A stretch of 64,000 bases of DNA from Alteribacillus iranensis. GTDB lineage: Bacteria; Bacillota; Bacilli; Bacillales; Marinococcaceae. The notes under the pieces were generated by a model that was not told where the DNA came from, ran no database searches, and saw nothing but the letters and a program-made list of their open reading frames with translations. Of this stretch, positions 53,984-62,825 are shown in pieces (the stretch's first letter is position 1; every line of letters begins with the position of its first letter). The translations under genes and the position numbers were made by a program. Location: contig NZ_FONT01000006.1 of NCBI RefSeq assembly GCF_900113025.1, positions 1 through 64,000 of the forward strand, in the 5' to 3' direction.

Positions 53984-54869
53984 AACTCTAGTCCGTCACG
54001 GGAAAGAAGGGCTCAAAAATATTGGCCGAAATGGTTGGATGAGCTTTGCTTCCATTAGTGCGGTAACAGTAATGCTCATGGTAGTTGGAGTTTTCCTACT
54101 GCTCATTTTAAATTTAAATCATTTCCTAGAGAGTGTAGAGGAAGACGTAGAGGTACGTGTATACATAGACCTTACAGCAACGGAACAAGAGCAGGAAGAA
54201 TTAAGAAACGACTTAGAACAACTAGATCACGTGGAAAGCATTACATATTTAAGTAAGGACGAAGGATTGGATCAGCTTATTGATAGTTTAGGAGAGGACA
54301 ATAGAGAAGTATTTGAGTCTCTCCGTGATGAGAACCCATTAAATGATGCGTTTATTTTACGAGCAACCGACCCGCAGCTAACTGAGCAAGTAGCTTTGCA
54401 GGCAGAAGAATTAAATGACATTGACAGAGTTGATTATGGAAAACAAGTAGTCGATCAATTATTCAAGGTTACAAACGTCATGAGAACGATGGGTATCGTA
54501 CTAGTCCTCGGTTTAATGTTTACGGCAATGTTTCTTATTTCAAACACGATCAAACTAACAATCGTTGCCAGGCAAAAAGAGATTCAAATCATGAAATTAG
54601 TCGGTGCTACGAACGGGTTTATCCGCTGGCCTTTTTTTATCGAAGGCATTTTATTAGGTGTCATTGGGTCGATTATCCCATTAGCACTGGTGACGGGCGG
54701 ATATTATTACGTTTATAACAATTATGCTAGTCGTCTAAGCTTGGATTTTGCAGAATTATTACCTGCCTCTCCATTATCTCTGCAAGTTTCACTAATATTG
54801 CTTGCAATCGGTGTATTCGTAGGTGTGTGGGGAAGTCTTACTTCCGTACGCAAATTCCTAAAAGTTTAA
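53973..54869 (+). CDS. ftsX: Cell division ABC transporter permease FtsX
   Basis: A 298-residue permease with four membrane segments: one near residue 30, then an extracellular domain (about 50-170), and three towards the C-terminus. The N-terminal GRNGWMSFASISAVTVMLM, the LGLMFTAMFLISNTIKL helix, RQKEIQIMKLVGATNGFIRWPF and the C-terminal helices are characteristic. The outside loop contacts the hydrolase partner. It is co-transcribed with ftsE. Confidence 0.94.
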   Translation: MKGRTLVRHGKEGLKNIGRNGWMSFASISAVTVMLMVVGVFLLLILNLNHFLESVEEDVEVRVYIDLTATEQEQEELRNDLEQLDHVESITYLSKDEGLDQLIDSLGEDNREVFESLRDENPLNDAFILRATDPQLTEQVALQAEELNDIDRVDYGKQVVDQLFKVTNVMRTMGIVLVLGLMFTAMFLISNTIKLTIVARQKEIQIMKLVGATNGFIRWPFFIEGILLGVIGSIIPLALVTGGYYYVYNNYASRLSLDFAELLPASPLSLQVSLILLAIGVFVGVWGSLTSVRKFLKV

Positions 54870-54926
54870 GTAAAACAATTGTTACAGAGAGCTAGTTTTC
54901 ATAGTACTGAGGAGGAAGACGGAGGA

Positions 54927-56204
54927 ATGAAAAAAAAGTTAATACAAACAGTTATGGCACTAACCATCGTAGTTTCTGGTTCAGCCGCTTATACTGGAAG
55001 CAATGCTGAGGCTAACACAGATTTACGTGATAAATTAAAGCAGCTGGAAGAAAAGCAAAATAGCAATGAGTCTGAGAAAAAAGAAGCAAAAAAGGAAATG
55101 AAACAGCTGGAAAAAGAAATTAAAAAAATCCATGACGATATGAGAGAATTGGATGAACAGATAACCGAAACGAATGATAATATTTCAGACAAGGAAAGTG
55201 AAATTGAAGATACCGAAGAGCGGATAGAGGAGCTTGAAGATCGTATAACCAAGTTAGAAGAGCGGATTGAAGAGCGAGATGAACTCTTGAAAGATAGAGT
55301 GCGGGCGATGTATCAAAATGGGGGTTCTGTCGATTACATAGAAGTTCTAATGGGAGCCAAAAGCTTTGGTGATTTTTTAGACCGGGTATCTGCCTTGAAC
55401 ATAATCGCTGAGCAGGACCGTGACATACTTGAAGCCCATATTCGTGATCAAGAAAGCTTAGAAGAAGCAAAAGAAGAAGTAGAAAAAGAACGAGAGTCTT
55501 TAGAAAAAAACTTAGATGAACTGGAAGGGTTACAGAATAAACTAGAAAAAAAGAGAAAGAAAAAACAAGACATACTTGGTGATTTGGAAGAAGAGGAAAC
55601 AGTACTGCAAGATGTGCTTTTAACATTAGAAGATGAAAAAGAATTGCTGAAACAACAAGAAGAAGCAGCAAAACAAGAACTACGAGCCTATGAAAAGCGC
55701 CAAGAAGAATTACGTAAAGAACGTGAGAAGAAACGTCAATCTCAAGGAAGCAAGTCAGAAACAAAGGATTTTAACACAAATGCAAGTGTTCCTCATGATA
55801 ATGGGAGTACGCTTATGAAACCTGCAACCGGATCTATCACATCAGGATATGGTCCGAGATGGGGAAGGATGCACCACGGGATTGATATTGGACAAGGTGG
55901 CCGTTCAAATGTCCCAATAGTGGCAGCAGCTAACGGTACCGTCGTGAAAGCATCTTATATGAATGGGTACGGCAATACGGTAATGATTTCTCACAACATT
56001 AACGGCCAACAAATTACTACGTTATATGCTCATATGTCATCCTCAAGTGTTTCAGCAGGCCAACGTGTCTCAAAAGGAGACCAAATTGGAATCATGGGTA
56101 ATACGGGAGCGTCGAAAGGACCTCACTTACACTTTGAGGTGCACGAAGGCCCTTGGAATGGTGCTAAGTCTAATTCTGTGAACCCGAGAACGTATTTAAA
56201 ATAA
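54927..56204 (+). CDS. Secreted coiled-coil M23 peptidase (probable FtsEX-activated hydrolase)
   Basis: A 425-residue protein from the ATG at 54,927 (AGGAGG 11 bases before); a TTG at 54,879 extends the frame without support. Parts: signal peptide (cleavage near NAEA), a coiled-coil domain of about 230 residues (about 28-265), a basic linker, and a C-terminal LytM/M23 domain with HHGIDIGQGG (H and D zinc ligands) and the catalytic HLHFEV. It should cut peptide cross-links. The coiled coil plus hydrolase layout is that of EnvC/PcsB-type FtsX partners; B. subtilis uses the NlpC/P60 enzyme CwlO instead. It follows ftsX directly. Confidence 0.88.
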   Translation: MKKKLIQTVMALTIVVSGSAAYTGSNAEANTDLRDKLKQLEEKQNSNESEKKEAKKEMKQLEKEIKKIHDDMRELDEQITETNDNISDKESEIEDTEERIEELEDRITKLEERIEERDELLKDRVRAMYQNGGSVDYIEVLMGAKSFGDFLDRVSALNIIAEQDRDILEAHIRDQESLEEAKEEVEKERESLEKNLDELEGLQNKLEKKRKKKQDILGDLEEEETVLQDVLLTLEDEKELLKQQEEAAKQELRAYEKRQEELRKEREKKRQSQGSKSETKDFNTNASVPHDNGSTLMKPATGSITSGYGPRWGRMHHGIDIGQGGRSNVPIVAAANGTVVKASYMNGYGNTVMISHNINGQQITTLYAHMSSSSVSAGQRVSKGDQIGIMGNTGASKGPHLHFEVHEGPWNGAKSNSVNPRTYLK

Positions 56205-56217
56205 TTATCTTATTAAT

Positions 56218-56256
56218 AAGACCATCCACAGATATTCTTCTATGGATGGTCTTTTA
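56218..56256 (+). terminator. Terminator of the M23 peptidase gene
   Basis: AGACCATCCA and TGGATGGTCT form a 10-bp stem followed by TTTA. Confidence 0.8.
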
Positions 56257-56293
56257 CTAGATTATTAAACATTTAAAATTTTTAAAATAAATG

Positions 56294-56320
56294 TTGACCA
56301 GATAGTCAAAGTACTATAAT
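56294..56320 (+). promoter_or_regulatory. Promoter with palindromic operator for the liv operon
   Basis: A TTGACC -35 (56,294-56,299), 15 bases, and a TATAAT -10 (56,315-56,320). The -35 lies inside TTGACCAGATAGTCAA (56,294-56,309), an inverted repeat TTGAC-N6-GTCAA typical of TetR- or GntR-type operators. The regulator gene is not in the window. Confidence 0.55.
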
Positions 56321-56534
56321 ATATAAAATATAAAAAATTCTAATAATTCAAAAAGGAGGGGCGTATATATAATTTGATTACTATTGGTTAGTGGCACATG
56401 CTAGAGGTCGCGATTTTTAACATTTTACTCTATTTTTATACTATCCAGACAAAATAATCATTATAATCGTGAAGAAAGTGGATTTATAATCCAAAGAACA
56501 ATAATATTTTAAATTTAGAATGGGGGTAAAAGAT

Positions 56535-57812
56535 TTGAAAAGTAAAGCTATATTTTTAACTCTGTTTATTTGGGCTTTTCTAATTGGATGTAGTTCCCAA
56601 CAAGGGAGTGATGAGGAAGCTAGCGCAGGAGAAAAAGATGGTGATGAAATTAGAATTGGAGCTTTATTTCCGCTCACAGGGTCCTTAGCTTTGCTTGGTA
56701 ATGAATCTTACGATGGCATTAAACTTGTAGCAGACGTTGTGAATGAAAACGGTGGTATAAATGGTAAACAAATATCTTTAGTGAAAGCCGATGCACCTGA
56801 TGCGACTGCTGCACAAAGTGAAGCAAATCGTCTTATCTCCCAAGAAAAAGTTCCTCTTATCATGGGGACATATTCAAGTGGGTTATCAATTGCTGCAACA
56901 CAGGTAGCAGAAAGAAACGGAACAATATATGTAGAGTCAAATGCAGTTTCAGATGAAATTACGGAGAGAGGGTTTGAAAATATTTTTCGGGTTACTGAAT
57001 CTGCTTCGATGCAGGGTGATGCAGCTGTAAGTTTCACTAATGAATATTTGGCGCCTGATTTTGGTGTGAAGGTTGATGAGTTAACTGCAGTAATTATGCA
57101 TGAAGAGTCTTCTTTTGGGACAGCAGTAGCAACGTCAATTGAAGAAAAGGCAGAGAATTTGGGAATTGAACTTTTATCAATTGATAGTTATAACTCAGAA
57201 ACAAATGACTTGTCTTCAACAATTCATAAATATAAAGAATTGAAGCCGGACATTGTTTTTGCAACTTCTTACATTAACGATGCCATCTTATTTATTCAAC
57301 AATCAAAGCAGTTGAATTTCAAACCGAAAGCAATTGTCACTACGTCAGGTGGTTATGCCCTATCTGATTTTGGTGAAGCATTAGGTGAGGATTCTAATGG
57401 GATTTATGTAGCCGATGCACCTTCAAATCCTAATGAAGAAGCTTTGACAGAAGAAGCTATCAAATTAAAGGAACAATTTACAGAAAGATGGAAGGAAGAA
57501 CATGGTACGGAGTTAACAGGACAAACGTGGAGGGTTATTAACGCAGCATTAGTTATGTTTACCGAAGTATTACCAAATGCTGAAAGTTTAGACGCGGACG
57601 GTATCAGAAATGCATTGTCTCAAGTAGATATTCCACTTGGAGAGTTGCCTAATGGGTCTGGTGTTAAGTTTAACGAAATAGATGGCCAGCCGGGGCAAAA
57701 TAGCAGGGCGGAGATAGTAATGATGCAATGGCAAAATGAAGATTTAAACCTTGTATGGCCGGGTGACTTTGCAACAGAGAAAGCCGACAACAGCCTACTC
57801 TTTTCGAAATAG
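56535..57812 (+). CDS. Liv-type ABC transporter substrate-binding lipoprotein
   Basis: A 425-residue type I periplasmic-binding fold (Peripla_BP_6). I place the start at the TTG at 56,535, about 8 bases after GGGGGTA; an in-frame ATG at 56,520 overlaps that site. Lipobox FLIGCSS (Cys near 19). Conserved parts: IRIGALFPLTGSLALLGNESYDGIKLV, NENGGINGK, VPLIMGTYSSGLSIAATQVAE, NTETNDLSS-like region, DIVFATSYINDAI. The family binds branched-chain amino acids, amides, urea, aromatic acids and others. Ligand is unknown here; the redox genes at the operon end suggest a carboxylate or amino-acid-like compound. It is the first gene of a seven-gene set. Confidence 0.88.
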   Translation: MKSKAIFLTLFIWAFLIGCSSQQGSDEEASAGEKDGDEIRIGALFPLTGSLALLGNESYDGIKLVADVVNENGGINGKQISLVKADAPDATAAQSEANRLISQEKVPLIMGTYSSGLSIAATQVAERNGTIYVESNAVSDEITERGFENIFRVTESASMQGDAAVSFTNEYLAPDFGVKVDELTAVIMHEESSFGTAVATSIEEKAENLGIELLSIDSYNSETNDLSSTIHKYKELKPDIVFATSYINDAILFIQQSKQLNFKPKAIVTTSGGYALSDFGEALGEDSNGIYVADAPSNPNEEALTEEAIKLKEQFTERWKEEHGTELTGQTWRVINAALVMFTEVLPNAESLDADGIRNALSQVDIPLGELPNGSGVKFNEIDGQPGQNSRAEIVMMQWQNEDLNLVWPGDFATEKADNSLLFSK

Positions 57813-57876
57813 AAGATAACCCATAAGAGGAGAGAATTTCTCCTCTTATCAACACAAATACTTGGGGGTGTCAAAA

Positions 57877-58743
57877 GTGATTCTCCAATTAATTGCAGGA
57901 GGAATATTAATCGGTGGGGTTTATGCATTAATGGCTGTAGGTTTAACACTCATATTTGGAGTTATGAGGATTGTTAATTTTGCACACGGAGAGTTTGTCA
58001 TGGTAGGTATGTATTTAACTTTTATTCTTTACGCTTCATTAGGAATTGATCCATATCTTTCTGTATTAATAGTAACTCCGTTCATGTTTTTATTAGGCTG
58101 GATGTTGAATGGTCTGTTAATTAAAAGGTTAATAGGAGCTCCTCATGTAACACAAATTTTTGTAACAGTTGGTCTCAGTATGTTGCTTATGAGTTTAGCT
58201 TTGATTATTTTTGGAGCTGATTACTTAAGTGTACGTAGTCCACTTACTACACAAGTGTTGGATGTTGGTGTGCTCTTAGGTGTACCACAGGTGATTGCCT
58301 TTATCATATCAATGATGGTGAGTGTGATTATTTATTTATTTCTTAAGAAGACTTTTATCGGCAAGGCGATTCGAGCAACTACACAGAATAGAAGCTCAGC
58401 TACTCTTATGGGAGTAGATGTAAAAAAAATATATGCTTTAACGTTTGCGATAGGAACAGGTTTAACGGGGTTATGTGCAGCAATCTTACTTCCTATTTAC
58501 CCTGCTTATCCTACTATTGGACTTGGTTTTGTATTAATGACATTTGTAGTAGTCGTTATGGGAGGACTAGGCAGTATACCCGGAGCCATGATTGGTGGAA
58601 TAATCATAGGAGTAATTGAAACGGTTAGTGCTTTTTACTTTGATCCGGGCTGGAAAGAAGCATTTTATTTCGTAATCTTCATATTAATTCTTCTCATACG
58701 GCCACAAGGTTTCTTTGGTCAAATCGGAGCTGAGGAGCTGTGA
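57877..58743 (+). CDS. LivH-type ABC transporter permease
   Basis: A 288-residue permease starting at the GTG at 57,877, 6 bases after GGGGGTG; a TTG at 57,862 is an unlikely start. About eight membrane segments. The N-terminal GGVYALMAVGLTLIFGVMRIVNFAHGEFVMVGMY and the C-terminal VVVMGGLGSIPGAMIGGIIIGVIE are strong LivH signatures. It forms a heterodimeric channel with the LivM-type protein encoded next. Its stop overlaps the next start. Confidence 0.93.
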   Translation: MILQLIAGGILIGGVYALMAVGLTLIFGVMRIVNFAHGEFVMVGMYLTFILYASLGIDPYLSVLIVTPFMFLLGWMLNGLLIKRLIGAPHVTQIFVTVGLSMLLMSLALIIFGADYLSVRSPLTTQVLDVGVLLGVPQVIAFIISMMVSVIIYLFLKKTFIGKAIRATTQNRSSATLMGVDVKKIYALTFAIGTGLTGLCAAILLPIYPAYPTIGLGFVLMTFVVVVMGGLGSIPGAMIGGIIIGVIETVSAFYFDPGWKEAFYFVIFILILLIRPQGFFGQIGAEEL

Positions 58744-59744
58744 TAAAGATGTTAAACAAAATCCCTAAATTCACATGGGTATTTGTAGGACTATTTTTAC
58801 TAACTATAATTTTTCAAGAAAGATTTTTTCTTGATATGTTAGTGATGACTTTTATTTGGGCGGCAATAGCCAGTGCATGGAATATTACAGGTGGCTATGC
58901 AGGACAGTTCTCACTGGGGCACGCAGGATTTTTAGGGCTAGGTGCTTACACGTCTACAATATTATATGTAAATTTTGGGATTTCTCCTTGGGTAGGAATG
59001 TTAATAGGAGGAATAATTGCGGCGGCATTAGCTTATGTAATAAGCATTTTATGTTTGCGTTTAAAAGGACCTTTTTTCACACTTGCTACAATAGCCTTTG
59101 CTGAACTAATATTCATTTCGGCCACCCAATTAAGAGGAGTAACACAAGGCTCAATGGGGATGAGCATTCCGTATGAGCCAGGCTTTGCAAATATGATATT
59201 CGTAGAAACTAAAACATACGCGATTATTATGTTTATCTTCATGATTATTGTTTATCTTCTATCATCATATATTAAGCGTTCAAAAATGGGATTTTACTTA
59301 ACAGCGGTTAAGGAAGATCCTGACGCTGCACAGTCACTTGGTATTAATATCAAGAAAATTAAATCAACAAGTGCATGTATAAGTGCTTTTTTTACAGCAA
59401 TTGGTGGTACATTGTTAGCTAACTATCTACTATTTATTGAACCAGAAAATGTCTTAGAGTTACAGATATCCATTCACATTGCAATGATTGCAATTGTAGG
59501 AGGAATGAACTCTCCTGCTGGACCTATCATTGGTTCTATACTATTAACTCCTTTAGAAATAATTTTAAGAGGTTACGCTACGCAAGTAGCAGGACTTCAT
59601 CTTATGTTTTTTGGTCTAATTTTAATTTTGGTTGTTCTGTACAAGCCTAATGGATTAGTAGAAGGGTTTAAAATGCCGAAATTTATGAAGAAAAAAGCCC
59701 TCACAGGAGGAGATCCAGATGGTAAGCAAATCAAAGCTTCTTGA
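58740..59744 (+). CDS. LivM-type ABC transporter permease
   Basis: A 334-residue permease with about 9-10 membrane segments. The start is GTG 58,740, or ATG 58,749. The family hallmarks are WNITGGYAGQFSLGHAGFLGLGAYTS, GPFFTLATIAFAEL, LTAVKEDPDAAQSLGINIKKIK, and the C-terminal AIVGGMNSPAGPIIGS. It pairs with the LivH-type permease. The C-terminus overlaps the start of the ATP-binding gene. Confidence 0.93.
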   Translation: MIKMLNKIPKFTWVFVGLFLLTIIFQERFFLDMLVMTFIWAAIASAWNITGGYAGQFSLGHAGFLGLGAYTSTILYVNFGISPWVGMLIGGIIAAALAYVISILCLRLKGPFFTLATIAFAELIFISATQLRGVTQGSMGMSIPYEPGFANMIFVETKTYAIIMFIFMIIVYLLSSYIKRSKMGFYLTAVKEDPDAAQSLGINIKKIKSTSACISAFFTAIGGTLLANYLLFIEPENVLELQISIHIAMIAIVGGMNSPAGPIIGSILLTPLEIILRGYATQVAGLHLMFFGLILILVVLYKPNGLVEGFKMPKFMKKKALTGGDPDGKQIKAS

Positions 59745-60459
59745 AATAAATAACTTGGGAAAAAGTTTTGGAGGAAACTGGGCTATTAAAGGAGTGGACA
59801 TTACAGTTCGAAAGGGAGAGTTACTTGGCATCATAGGACCAAATGGGGCCGGAAAAACGACATTATTTAACATGGTGACAGGTTTCCTAAAGCCTACAGA
59901 AGGTATAATAAGGTTTAAAGACAAAGACATCGCTAATTTAAAACCTCATAATATATGTAATATAGGGATAGCAAGGACCTTCCAGATTGTTAAGCCATTT
60001 GGAAACTTATCGGTATTAGAAAACGTGACCATAGGGGTATTAAGATACGAGAGAGATGTGAATAAAGCGAAAGAAATTGCTCGGGAAAAAGTGAAATTGG
60101 TAGGTTTAGAGAAATATATGGATACAACTGCAAGTTCCCTTCCACTGGGACATCGAAAAAGACTTGAAATGGCTAGAGCTCTAGCAACAGATCCTGAAGT
60201 GATCATGCTTGATGAAGTGATGGGTGGTTTGAATGATGATGAGACAGCCGAGATGATGAACCTCGTAAAGACATTGCATAACAAGGGGTTAACAATCTTA
60301 TTGATAGAACACAATATGCATGCTTTGATGTCATTATCTGAGAGAGTAGTTGTTTTGTGTTATGGTAAAAAACTAGCTGATGGAACAACTGATGAAATAT
60401 CTTCAAATCAGGAAGTGATTGAAGCTTATTTAGGGAGCGATGATGATGCTGAAAATTAA
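59719..60459 (+). CDS. LivG-type ABC transporter ATP-binding protein
   Basis: A 246-residue ABC ATPase with Walker A GPNGAGKTT, the LivG-specific NMVTGFLKPTEG, a Q-loop ARTFQIVKPF, the signature LPLGHRKRLEMARALA, Walker B VIMLDEVMGG and H-loop LLIEHNM. It energises the importer with the LivF-type partner. AGGAGG lies upstream of the ATG. The usual C motif LSYGQQ is replaced by LPLGHRK, which is a common LivG variant. Confidence 0.92.
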   Translation: MVSKSKLLEINNLGKSFGGNWAIKGVDITVRKGELLGIIGPNGAGKTTLFNMVTGFLKPTEGIIRFKDKDIANLKPHNICNIGIARTFQIVKPFGNLSVLENVTIGVLRYERDVNKAKEIAREKVKLVGLEKYMDTTASSLPLGHRKRLEMARALATDPEVIMLDEVMGGLNDDETAEMMNLVKTLHNKGLTILLIEHNMHALMSLSERVVVLCYGKKLADGTTDEISSNQEVIEAYLGSDDDAEN

Positions 60460-61150
60460 AAGTCTGAATGCATATTATGGAGATCTTCAAGCTATAAGGG
60501 ATGTCTCCTTGGAAGTAGGACACGGTGAAATCGTTGCACTTTTGGGTGTGAATGCTTCAGGGAAGTCAACCACCGTTCGTGCTATTTCAGGATTAATAGA
60601 TAGGATGGAAGGTGAAATCTATTATAATAAAGAGTTAATTAATGACATTCCACCAAACCAAAGAACAGAAATGGGTTTGATACAAGTACCTGAAGGGAGA
60701 CAATTATTTCCCTTTTTAACAGTACGAGAAAATTTAGAAATGGGCGCGTTTACCAAAGAGGCTAGATCTAAGTTAAATGAAAACTTAGAAAGGGTTTTTG
60801 CGTTGTTTCCTGAGATGAAAAATAAAGAGAAACAATTAGCCGGCACTATGTCAGGGGGAGAACAACAAATGTGCGCAATAGGAAGAGGGTTGATGTCTAA
60901 TCCCAGACTTATTATGCTCGATGAACCCACTCTCGGTTTAGCTCCTCTCATAGTAAAAAGAATTTTTGGTATTATAGAGGAATTCAGAGCAATGAGAATA
61001 ACTGTGTTACTCATTGAACAGAATGTCAAGCAATCTCTAAAAATTGCCGATAGAGCTTATATGTTAAGTAATGGGAAAATCATAAAAGAGGGCAGCTCCT
61101 CTGAATTAATGAATAGCGACGATGTTGTACAAGGGTACTTGGGGGTTTAA
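60440..61150 (+). CDS. LivF-type ABC transporter ATP-binding protein
   Basis: A 236-residue ABC ATPase. Walker A is GVNASGKST, the signature region is MSGGEQQMCAIGRGLM, Walker B LIMLDEPTLGLAP, and H-loop LLIEQNV. LivF subunits have this LGLAP continuation and the VPEGRQLFPFLTVRENLEMGAF motif, seen here. It overlaps livG by 20 bases. The flavoprotein gene follows by one base. Confidence 0.93.
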   Translation: MMMLKIKSLNAYYGDLQAIRDVSLEVGHGEIVALLGVNASGKSTTVRAISGLIDRMEGEIYYNKELINDIPPNQRTEMGLIQVPEGRQLFPFLTVRENLEMGAFTKEARSKLNENLERVFALFPEMKNKEKQLAGTMSGGEQQMCAIGRGLMSNPRLIMLDEPTLGLAPLIVKRIFGIIEEFRAMRITVLLIEQNVKQSLKIADRAYMLSNGKIIKEGSSSELMNSDDVVQGYLGV

Positions 61151-61151
61151 A

Positions 61152-62810
61152 GTGAGAACTTATGAATTTGACATTCTCTGTATAGGAAGTGGTGTCTCAG
61201 GATTAATGGCATCTATAGCTGCTTCAGAAGAGCACAAAGACATCTGTATTGTATCGAAAGATCCGTTTTCCTGGGGAAATACCCGTATTTCAGGAGGGGT
61301 TATTGCTAGCAATCAGGACTCTTCTCTCGACATTGATATATTAAACGCAGGTAGAAGATTAAATTCTAGTGAATTGGTAGAAACATTACTAAACGACAGT
61401 GAAAACATACATGAAACCGTTGAAAGTTGGGGTCACATTTACAGAAGAAATGGCAACAAAAAAATTAAAATTAAGCCAGGAGGTCATTCTGAGGCGCGTA
61501 CGTATATATCCTCCTATAAAGGTATTTCACTAGGCAATGTGTTAAGGATGCGCTTACTTGAGGAGACGAATGTAAAAATAATAGAAGAAACGATAGTATG
61601 TAAAATACTAACTCATGACTCTCGAGTATATGGCGCAATATGTTATAACTGGATAAAAGATACTTGGTATATCATTTATGCAAAACAAATAATCCTAGCG
61701 ACGGGCGGGGGAGGCATGCTTTATGATCCCCACACCGATAATATGAGAAGTTCCACTGGTGATAGTTATTCTCTAGCGTTACAGTGTGGAGCTTCTTTAA
61801 TAGACATGGAACAAATACAATTTATTCCATTTGGTGTAGCGTACCCACAAGGGATGACAGGGTTAGAGATAGGAGACACAGCAGCCGCAGGGCCATATGG
61901 GAAGTTAATAACTGAAGATGGCAAACTTATTTTAGGAAATATCCCATCATTAACGAGGGAAGAGGTAAGTCGTAAAATAGCTTTAGCAATGAGTAGAGGA
62001 AGCACGGAATTGAAAGACAATGTGAAGTTAGACCCTACTGCTAACATTAATAAACAAGATGGAAAAGAAGCTTGGGTAAATACAAACAACTCAGGTTCCT
62101 TAGAGGCCGTTAAATATGCTTATGGTGTTAAAAGTTATAAATGGGAAGAACCTTTTTCAGTAATTCCAACAGTTCATTATATCATGGGAGGAGTGTTAGT
62201 AGATCAACAAGGCTGTACAGAAGTCGATGGGTTGTTGGTAGCTGGTGAGGCGGCTGGTGGCGTTCATGGGTCAGGACGTCTTGGCTCAATGTCTCTGTTT
62301 GAGGGGTTGGTATTCGGTCGGAAGGTAGGAAAGATTGCAGCAGAACAAATAGATAAAACAAAAGATAATCCATTCCCTATAAAAGAATCTGACCTGATCA
62401 TTAACGAATATAAGAAGACAATAAGTAATGGGAAAGGCTCAAATTCACCGTTCTTATTAAAGAAAAAACTTGCAGAGGTAATGTGGAAAGATGTTGGACT
62501 TATCAAAACGGAAAAAAGTTTACTCAGGGCCATGGAACAAATTAAGAAGATTGAAAAATTATCAAAAGAATTATTTGTAAATTGGAAAAAATCGGAGCAA
62601 CGCCAATTAATTTTAAATACAATTGAGTTAAAAATGATGGTCACTACTTCGAAAGCAATCATAGTTAGTAGTTTAATAAGAAGAGAATCGAGAGGGAGTC
62701 ATTACAGACTTGATTATCCTTCGGAAAATAATTCAGAAGATTATAACGTAAAAGTTGATTTAAAGGATGGGGAAGTTCAGGCTAAAAAATATGATAAAAG
62801 TATTTCATAA
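61152..62810 (+). CDS. FrdA/SdhA-like FAD flavoprotein of unknown substrate
   Basis: A 552-residue flavoprotein. It starts at the GTG at 61,152 (GGGGG 6 bases upstream), one base after the livF stop. The FAD site is ILCIGSGVSGLMASIAA, and further family motifs are LATGGGGMLYDPHT, TGDSYSLALQCGASLIDME, HYIMGG and HGSGRLGSMSLFEGLVFGRKVG. Compared with fumarate reductase, the catalytic Arg (R269 in TREEVS) and the HYxMGG His and RLG Arg are kept, but the substrate-binding His in QFHPTG is Ile (I225, QFIPFG). The covalent-FAD His of SdhA is not evident. It should be soluble, no membrane segment. Reaction: probably FAD-linked oxidation or reduction of an acid unlike fumarate. Confidence 0.82.
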   Translation: MRTYEFDILCIGSGVSGLMASIAASEEHKDICIVSKDPFSWGNTRISGGVIASNQDSSLDIDILNAGRRLNSSELVETLLNDSENIHETVESWGHIYRRNGNKKIKIKPGGHSEARTYISSYKGISLGNVLRMRLLEETNVKIIEETIVCKILTHDSRVYGAICYNWIKDTWYIIYAKQIILATGGGGMLYDPHTDNMRSSTGDSYSLALQCGASLIDMEQIQFIPFGVAYPQGMTGLEIGDTAAAGPYGKLITEDGKLILGNIPSLTREEVSRKIALAMSRGSTELKDNVKLDPTANINKQDGKEAWVNTNNSGSLEAVKYAYGVKSYKWEEPFSVIPTVHYIMGGVLVDQQGCTEVDGLLVAGEAAGGVHGSGRLGSMSLFEGLVFGRKVGKIAAEQIDKTKDNPFPIKESDLIINEYKKTISNGKGSNSPFLLKKKLAEVMWKDVGLIKTEKSLLRAMEQIKKIEKLSKELFVNWKKSEQRQLILNTIELKMMVTTSKAIIVSSLIRRESRGSHYRLDYPSENNSEDYNVKVDLKDGEVQAKKYDKSIS

Positions 62811-62825
62811 TTGGAAGGGATTAGA

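Larger units (their letters stand above)
56205..56534. other. Intergenic region with terminator and liv promoter/operator
   Basis: 330 AT-rich bases. It holds the terminator of the M23 gene (56,218-56,254), the palindrome-bearing promoter at 56,294-56,320, and a stray AAAAAGGAGG (56,350-56,359) that is followed only by a five-codon TTG frame. The rest (to 56,520) is leader of the liv operon, with no recognised riboswitch. Confidence 0.5.

Noticed and set aside
55120-55764. A long minus-strand open frame opposite the coiled-coil M23 gene
   Set aside because: It mirrors the Glu/Lys-rich coiled-coil codons, which give Leu/Ser/Phe in antisense. It has no ribosome binding site and no family likeness.
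56345-56390. A strong AAAAAGGAGG in the liv leader
   Set aside because: The only start codon near it (TTG) gives five codons. It may be the remnant of a lost gene or leader peptide; too little to call.
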